From Heliocidaris tuberculata (lineage: Eukaryota; Echinodermata; Echinoidea; Camarodonta; Echinometridae): DNA of 64,000 nucleotides. The DNA is taken from NCBI GenBank assembly GCA_025618425.1, contig CM046839.1, positions 3,261,008 to 3,325,007 of the forward strand, given 5' to 3'. Below, in pieces: positions 58,601 to 64,000 of the stretch. The notes under the pieces are model-generated. The model was not told the DNA's origin. It did not search any database and saw only the letters and a list, made by a program, of their open reading frames with translations. A program made the position numbers and the translations under genes. Each line of letters starts with the position of its first letter. The stretch's first letter is position 1.

Positions 58601-61600
58601 ACGCACAGAAAACGCCCAGTTAAAAATTTTCCGTGAATAATCGCGTTAGTTCACCAGGAATTTGGTAATATGAATAGAGAAGATGAGCTTGAAATAAACA
58701 GTCAACATGGTAAAAAAAAAAAACAGAATTATGTAGGCTACCGGTCAACCTGGAACTCTGTTAAAGTTTTATTATATTCAAGAGCACTGGCGGACTTAGT
58801 GGGCACACCCCCCCCCCCCATGAAGTACACCCATATGCCCTCTTTTTTCTTCTTTCTTTTTTTTTTTCTTCCAAAGGAAACCCGACAATGTGATAGCCTT
58901 TTTAAAAAAAATTGTCAGACATTTTTCAAGAAAAAGGTTCTTAGACAATTTGAATGAGATTCCGAGGCTAAATTTGACGAGTTGCCAAAACTTTGCCGAC
59001 AAGCAAAAAGAAAAGAAAAACATCTTAGATTCTTACATTATGGTGGAAAAAGAGCGCCGTCAGATATCCAAATTTGCTCAAAGAACAATATTATTGATTT
59101 GTCATATAAAAATTAGACAAGATACGTTGATTACGCGCGAAAAGCATGAAACATATACATTATTACCAAAAGCAGCTCAAGGTTTATGATGACTTCGATA
59201 ACTTACAATATCTGTCTATTACAACGCAGCAACGCAACATTAAATGGAATTCAAAATGCAAAAACAGTAACAAAGAAAATTATGGAGAAATGAAATGTAC
59301 CTATACTTAATCATGAACCACTTACCATTCTAAAGTTAGAGCGCAGGGTTATTTTCTGTTGATTTTCATTCTGCAACGGTAGAGATTTAGAGATATGGAT
59401 GAATTAAAAGGTTACATGTCGTTTTTCCAAAGGTTCGTAGTTCCGAAGGTTAATTGTTCCGAAGGTACGTAATTCCGAAAAGATATATAGGGCTCTATTG
59501 CATTTTTGGCATTACGAACCCTATTCCATTTTCAGAATTACGAACATTCGGAATAATGAACCTTCGGAGTAATGCATCAAATGTACGGAATTATGAACCA
59601 TATTTTGTGTTTCGGAATTACGAACCTTCGGAAAATGAGTACCCCCGATTTGGTTTACAAGATCACCATAAGGCCCATTTTTTTTCTGGAGGAGGGATAA
59701 CTTTCCCAGCCCCTGCAACGCTTAAGAGGCATCATTGATTCTGAAACTAGTACGGTAGCAAGGGCGGATCCAGGATTTTCTAAAAGAGGGGGCACAGTGT
59801 CGTAAATGTACTCAATAAAGGAAGCAATTTTTTTTCATTGCGTACTTAAGGTATGCCAGTTGGGTTTCAAAGGGGGGGGGGGGGCGATTCCGCCTCCCCC
59901 TGGATCTGCCCCTTGGTAGTTCACCTTAGATACATTCACCTTCAGATTTCACGCATGGAAACTCAATAATATATAATTATATGAAGCGGAGCGGACATAA
60001 TATGAAATATATATACAACAAAAATGTACAATACAAAAAATAGAATTAGGGACACTTCAAAATACCGAAAATGTTATGCTCCAGATAGCCAAAGACCAAT
60101 TAACCATTTATTGATGGCATATTCAGGTGATATGAAAAGTATGAATCAGGGAGGAGAGGAAAATAAATTTCACAAGGAAGTTACAGAAAAGAATGAATAG
60201 GAAAATAACAGCGGGGAAAAGGCGTCATGAAAGAAATGAACAGGAGGAAGAGGATAGAAAGAAGAGAACATGCGAAAGACAATCGGGCGTAGCGCGTTTG
60301 TCGAGTATACGGGGCACTTGTCTTAATTTAATGTAAGCGGGGCGACCAAGCAGGGACTGGGGGAGGGGTCTTGTTAATTTTATTGAAGCAACGTAAAGGT
60401 ATACTCACAAATTCGATGAGTTCATATAAGAGCATTCGCAGATAGACATAGGTTGTCTGCCGATGGTCATGAACGGGTCGCACAGTGACTTCGCCATACC
60501 CATCCTTCAGTTTTTTTACGAGTGCCTTGGTAGTGTTCTTATTGGTCAAGCCTGCATGGTCAAGCAAAAAGAATTAGCCTATATGTCAACGTTATGGACA
60601 AAATTAACATAAAAACGACCCTCCATCAATTTGTGGACATCGACGAACCCGCTGTGTTATTTGAAAATTATCATAAACATATATATATATACATATATAT
60701 TTTTTGGGGGGGCATAGGTATTCCTCCCAATTCTGTGTGACGTTACAGGACTTTGTTTCAGACTGTTACCCTTATATCATTCATGATAATTTTTAACTTA
60801 CACTGCAATTGATTACTGTGCGATGTATATAATTATGTCAATGATCCGCTTGCTTTATTTCTCGAATACCCTTGAAACAGAACAATAACTAATTCAAGTT
60901 TTGAATGGAGTCTGTGCAAACACCTCACGCTACTTGAAAGAATATCGATTACTCAGTAGTCAAAGAAAGTATACGTCGCGTAATTGAAAGGACGGAAACA
61001 TATCTCGACCATGATTAAGTACAAATTGGACAGAAAATTAAACACTTGAGAGTCTACTGAAAATACCTATCATTGTTGAAACTTTTATACAAATGTATGC
61101 CGAAGAAAATTATAATGGTGAAACTTCTTAAAAGAGTTAGACACTTTATATATGAGGGTATTCCATACTCTTACACAGTGGCGTAGCCAGCATTTTTTTT
61201 ACAAGGGGGAAAAAAATGCAGGGCTGTCAACTTTGGGGAACTGCTTGAATGGAGATCCGTATTATTTTCTTCTCGCCAACCCTTCAAAAGTCGCTCAGTG
61301 GGGGGGGGGGGGGGGGGGTATCAGATGTATCCCTCCATAATTCTCTGACAAGCAACAAAAAAAAACAACAAACAAACAAACAAACAAACAAACAAACAAA
61401 GATTTTCGCCGGGTTTGCAACCCCGTCACTCCCCGATATCCTTTTTTTTTTTTCAAAAGTTGTCAGGGGGGCAGTCTACCCCCCCCCCCCTGCTTGGGTA
61501 CGCTATACATCTATTATCAAGCCCCTCATTTAGCACACAAGTGTAAACTTAAAAAATCAGTCTAAGTAGAGTTGTGGATAACAAATAATTCAAGCAAAGA

Positions 61601-61775
61601 CAGTGACATAATTTGCCTTAACTTAACGAGTATATCTTGGTCTTCAAAATCCATTTTTTAAGAAACATTTCTGAAAAGAAAATATCCTCTTTCTTGTCAG
61701 AAGTTTCAGTTGTCAGGTCTAGCATTATAAAGGATGTCTAAGGCATCTGTTTTTTGTTTGTTTGTTTAGTTTTGA

Positions 61776-61806
<31 letters not shown>

Positions 61807-61948
61807 TTGTTTTGTTTTGTTTTTGTTTTTTTGATGAACGAGGATCAAGGAAAGCAGGTGTATATTTACCTTCATCCGAAATCACACTCGTTGACAAGCA
61901 GACAAGAAAGATCATCACGTACAGGATGTGTGTAGCTAACATCTTCAT
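52343..61948 (-). CDS. Nicotinic acetylcholine receptor-like subunit, 8 coding exons, complete
   Basis: On -, exons are 61948-61870, 60551-60409, 59370-59326, 58521-58412, 57960-57780, 54142-53785, 53395-53236 and 52637-52343, all GT-AG and in phase, 456 aa. The 45-nt exon 3 and 110-nt exon 4 are classic nAChR sizes. In order: signal peptide (MKMLATHILYVMIFLVCLST..), ligand domain, Cys-loop C-KINIVYFPYDIQQ-C (13 residues between cysteines), vicinal Cys pair YKCC (alpha type), M1 with its Pro, M2 after GEK (cation filter) with L9', M3, a short cytoplasmic loop and M4. It would be a pentameric ligand-gated cation channel subunit. Against vertebrate alpha7, loop D Trp55 is Asn, loop A Tyr93 is Glu, Trp149 and Tyr188 are kept and Tyr195 is Phe. 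M2 20' is Gln. An upstream in-frame ATG at 61978 exists; 61948 gives the better signal peptide. Confidence 0.9.
52818..53093. mobile_element. hAT-like MITE, TIR CAGGGGCGTCGATTC, receptor intron 7
   Basis: Left end CAGGGGCGTCGATTC, right end GGATCGACGCCCCTG, with G-runs inside the left half and C-rich DNA before the right end. Flanks share only gtagg. It is related to 23099-23581. Confidence 0.75.
53236..53395 (-). CDS. nAChR-like exon 7 (M3)
   Basis: Acceptor TTCATAG|TGAC, donor ATGAG|GTATTA, 160 nt. Encodes TCFFILIALSACSVILTVIV and LRVYHTDVHSIPPPWAFMLL, the M3 helix and start of the cytoplasmic loop. Confidence 0.9.
53785..54142 (-). CDS. nAChR-like exon 6 (loop C, M1, M2)
   Basis: Acceptor ATCAAG|ATGC, donor GTTG|GTGAGT, 358 nt. 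Encodes NESLLYKCCPYPFDQVVFTL, M1 IVVPSIFLTVLMLIGFWL, and M2 GEKISLTVTNLLALILFQQL ending VAQFMPPT. An alternative GTGAG at 53813 would break the frame expected for M3. Confidence 0.93.
54767..55034. mobile_element. hAT MITE family H, copy 1, receptor intron 5
   Basis: Left end CAGGGGCGGCGCCAGGGTAT, right end gtagcgccgcccctg. TSD GCCCTAAT/GCTCTAAT (one mismatch). A G-run is near the left end, a T-rich middle, and a C-run before the right end. Confidence 0.85.
55228..55344. mobile_element. Short hAT-like MITE (about 117 bp), receptor intron 5
   Basis: Left end CAGGGGATGATCCAGG, right end CCTGGATCCGCCACTG. ACTAAG occurs at both flanks. The interior has inverted ggcgcgcgccc. It is related to 15544-15891. 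Confidence 0.7.
55795..57760. mobile_element. Inverted-end element containing a purine-strand minisatellite, receptor intron 5
   Basis: The left end ccatcagcccgagtttgc and the right end gaaactcgggctgatgaaga are inverted. Both end regions (about 150-250 bp) carry further gagctcgagct, agcgggctaatt and cccgagt words. Between them lies the 1.5-kb minisatellite. No TSD is evident. The right end is about 20 bp from the exon 5 donor. Confidence 0.6.
55975..57490 (+). repeat. Purine-rich minisatellite, AACAAAGAAATACATAAG core
   Basis: The core acaaagaaatacataagga recurs every 30-60 bp with variable A/G spacers, and duplicated longer blocks are seen (for example 56640-56770, gaagagggtaaaaaagaaga). 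On + almost every base is A or G apart from the tac of the core. The long open frame on - is rich in F, S, L, Y and C and is compositional. Confidence 0.95.
57780..57960 (-). CDS. nAChR-like exon 5 (loop B, Cys-loop)
   Basis: Acceptor ATGAAG|TGTG, donor CAG|GTCTGT. The donor is weaker than consensus and lies about 20 bp from the end of a large repeat element. Encodes the 15-residue Cys-loop and FYPWTLDNKQ with the loop B Trp. Confidence 0.9.
58412..58521 (-). CDS. nAChR-like exon 4 (110 nt, loop A)
   Basis: Acceptor TGCACAG|ATGT, donor CAAAA|GTGAGT. Encodes MWTDEYLQWDPKEWDDITTI, then LRIDDIWKPDLDLEQ. WKPD is conserved; the loop A Tyr is Glu. Confidence 0.92.
59326..59370 (-). CDS. nAChR-like exon 3 (45 nt)
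   Basis: Acceptor TTGCAG|AATG, donor ATG|GTAAGT. Encodes NENQQKITLRSNFRM. The position of the loop D Trp is the Asn of SNF. Confidence 0.9.
59425..59635. repeat. Cluster of TTCCGAAGGTTCGTAATTCC motifs
   Basis: About ten copies of ttccgaaggt / accttcggaa and ggaattacgaa / ttcgtaattcc in both orientations within 210 bp of receptor intron 2. Confidence 0.75.
59759..59915. mobile_element. hAT-like MITE, TIR CAAGGGCGGATCCAGG, receptor intron 2
   Basis: Left end CAAGGGCGGATCCAGG, right end CCTGGATCTGCCCCTTG. ggtag precedes the left end and follows the right. A G-run lies inside. Confidence 0.65.
60409..60551 (-). CDS. nAChR-like exon 2 (N-terminal ligand domain)
   Basis: Acceptor ATGCAG|GCTT, donor TTT|GTGAGT, 143 nt. 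Encodes LTNKNTTKALVKKLKDGYGE and VTVRPVHDHRQTTYVYLRML, with the PV..... block of the first helix-strand region. Confidence 0.88.
61177..61506. mobile_element. hAT-like MITE, CAGTGGCGTAGCCAGC end, receptor intron 1
   Basis: Left end CAGTGGCGTAGCCAGC, right side cccctgcttgggtacgcta. G-run, CAAA repeat, T-run and C-run lie in order inside. The right end is eroded, so no TSD can be given. Confidence 0.6.
61870..61948 (-). CDS. nAChR-like exon 1 (signal peptide)
   Basis: Encodes MKMLATHILYVMIFLVCLST, then SVISDE plus 1 nt. Donor GAAG|GTAAAT. Short basic start, long hydrophobic core and S/T-rich cleavage region. Confidence 0.85.
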
Positions 61949-62128
61949 TTTCGACAATCTGAAGTACCTCCTGTACAAAGCACGATAAAAAATGACAAGA
62001 TGACCTGCAAGTTTCTACAATAGCATGGATTTTTTAACGTCTCTAAAAAGCCGATTATCATACTAAGCGAAATGCTCTTATCTTCGCCAGTCGAAATACC
62101 GTCATTGTCCTTTGGTATTCCCAGACAA

Positions 62129-62938
62129 TTAAAGGGAAAGTCCATACTGGTATAAAGTTCATTTGAATTAAAGAAGAAAAATGAGAGAAACAGATTAGTG
62201 AATTTTGAGCAAAATCCGATAAGAAATAAGAGAGTTATGAATTTTTGAATTTGTAATCAATCAAACACAAATTGGCAACTCCGTGACGTATCTTGCGAGC
62301 TCCTCTCCCATTTGCCCTGTACCCCAAAATCATTAAATTTCATTTTCTCTAAAGAAAATATTCAATCAGGGGCGGCGCCAGGGTATTTTGATAGGAGGGG
62401 CAAGACGACCTAAAGCTGACGTCATATTTTTTCTCCATTAAATAACAGGGGTAATATAGAGTTATATGTTTAAGACCTCTCTTTTTAATACTCCTCTTTC
62501 TTCTTTCTTCCCTTTTCTTCCCTTTTCTTCCTCCTTTTCTTCTTTTTTTTCTTTTTTCACTACTTGAAAAATCATAGGGGGGCGGTCGCCCCCTCTGCCC
62601 CCCCCCCTGTAGCGCCGCCCCTGTATTCAGTCATACATGCACCTTACATACAATCATTGCTCATATGTTTTATACAAAACCTGTATGAAACAAACCTATT
62701 CCTTCATCAAAAAATAAGAAAATGAAAGTTTATGAGATTTTCTGTACTGAGCAAATGGGAGAGGAACTCGAAAAATCCGTCACGGAGTTGCCAATCTGTG
62801 TTTGATTGATTACAACTTCAAAAATGTATAAATCTCTTATTTCTCATCGGATTTGGCTCAAACTTTCACTAATCTGTTTCTCTCATTTTTCTTCTTTTAT
62901 TCAAATCAACTTAATACTAGGGTGGATTTTCCCTTTAA
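62129..62938. mobile_element. TTAA-flanked inverted-repeat MITE (TTAAAGGGAAA ends), split by a hAT MITE
   Basis: Left end TTAAAGGGAAAGTCCATACT, right end ggtggattttccctttaa. The arms of about 200 bp mirror each other (gagaaacagattagtgaatt / actaatctgtttctc; ggcaactccgtgacg / cgtcacggagttgcc). The TTAA at both borders suggests a piggyBac or Kolobok type target site. A family H hAT MITE sits near its centre. Confidence 0.8.
62367..62623. mobile_element. hAT MITE family H, copy 2, nested
   Basis: Left end CAGGGGCGGCGCCAGGGTAT, right end gtagcgccgcccctg, TSD TATTCAAT/TATTCAGT (one mismatch). The interior is collinear with 54767-55034. Confidence 0.88.
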
Positions 62939-63417
62939 GTGTATGGGGCATGTATTTAGAAGGATTATGCTACGAAGAGGTGTCGGGGATATCTTTGCAG
63001 ATGGCAGTCTGCTCTATCATGTCTATGTTCTGCCTACAAAACGACGAGTTCGAATTCAACCTGTGTCTTTCCATTCATGACTTTAAAGTGAGATCCTAGA
63101 CATAATTATCGAATATCATTGTAAAAACTTAACACACACACCCACTATACGCTGCGCACCTTTCGTCATACACCCACATTACATCCCCAACACGCACACA
63201 TCCAATGACTATTGTACTATAAATTATCTTGCCGTCTATGTAATAGAATAATTAACCAACGTGACCGCTACTAGCTTACCTTGTTTCTTCTTTTTAATAA
63301 AATTCGCATTATGTTTAGCCTTGTTATGTAGAATACTTGAATACGGAGCGTCCCAGTAACACGTATCCGCTTTTAAACCATCGGTGTGCGCGCATAGACC
63401 CCGTGTCTCCCCTCTAA

Positions 63418-64000
63418 GATTATAAAGCTCACAGACAGTCTCGGTAGCAAAAACATACTGGCAAGAGACTTATCTAACATAGTCACATACTATTCTTCTT
63501 TTATCATAAGACACATGTACGAGATTATTTAACATTCCATTCACGATTTCGAAGAAATTTTAGTGTAAATATCTGTAAGAAACGCTTGGTAACGGCTTTT
63601 CACTGCCTCACGCTAAGACCATATCCACCCGAAGGTTCCCCGCACAATAAACCCAGCGCTTCGCATGCGCACTGTGTGTAGCGTATTCTCACATGCAGCA
63701 ATCCATGAATCCCCATGTGCGTAATGTGTGTGGCTGTTGTCTGAATTTACATCCCCTCTTTTTTGGGCCAGGGATTTTTTTACTTTTCACCTCTCATTCG
63801 ATAAATATTTCACTTGAGGAGGAAAAAACTTCACAGCATCTTAGTTATGTTAGTACCCTGCTATTTATTAAGTAAAATAAAAAAAATCTCACGAAAAGTT
63901 TTTGAGAGCTTCCCAAAACTATCTGTTACCTTTAAAAAAAGAATCACCTGAAATTTCGATTTTAAGCCCTGTTTTAAAGGTTTTGTTTTGCTTCTCTAAG
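63418..64000. mobile_element. Partial copy of the 31537-33448 element (empty-site copy)
   Basis: Collinear with 31958-33080 (agctcayagacagtctcrgt, gacacatgtacgagattatt, tttcacttgaggaggaaaaa) but without the 32163-32773 insertion. It diverges or continues beyond the window end. Confidence 0.8.

Overview
This is eukaryotic (animal) genomic DNA: AT-rich, with long introns that obey GT-AG, and dense with small DNA transposons, LINE remnants, microsatellites and G or C homopolymer runs. No bacterial operon, phage or CRISPR structure is visible. The gene set and the repeat style suggest a marine invertebrate deuterostome, most likely an echinoderm such as a sea urchin. That assignment is inference.

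Three host genes can be assembled exon by exon. (1) A METTL27-like (WBSCR27-like) SAM-dependent methyltransferase lies on + at 20414-25015 in five recognisable exons, with a phase conflict at the last junction. (2) An SLC6-family Na+/Cl- dependent transporter of the taurine/GABA/creatine type lies on + at 35969-50406 in 13 exons (about 619 codons). It has one apparent frameshift in exon 3 and an unusual sodium-site residue in TM7. (3) A cation-type nicotinic acetylcholine receptor-like subunit lies on - at 61948-52343 in 8 coding exons (456 aa), complete and in phase, but with a partly replaced aromatic ligand cage. The last two genes are convergent, with stop codons about 1.9 kb apart.

The rest is a transposon landscape. 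At 1-5.6 kb there is a nest of an inverted-repeat DNA element, a CR1/L2-like LINE remnant and a second inverted-repeat element. At 6.6-10.3 kb lie hAT-type elements, a 9-bp-TSD Mutator-like element carrying a RecQ helicase exon, and a minisatellite. At 10.6-19 kb there are copies of one palindromic MITE family, an eroded LINE split by a 37-bp minisatellite, and a cluster of short palindromic repeats. At 28 kb an inverted repeat duplicates a small exon. At 31.5-33.4 kb an inverted-repeat element is interrupted by a second 9-bp-TSD element, whose empty site is visible at 63.6 kb. Many short hAT-like MITEs with 8-bp target-site duplications sit inside the introns.

The genes do not form a pathway. 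The transporter and the receptor would both act at the plasma membrane of excitable or secretory cells. The methyltransferase is probably a soluble enzyme. The most noteworthy items are the two Mutator-like elements (one with a captured helicase exon, one with its empty site), the altered ligand cage of the receptor, the altered TM7 and frameshift of the transporter, and the purine-strand minisatellite element beside receptor exon 5.
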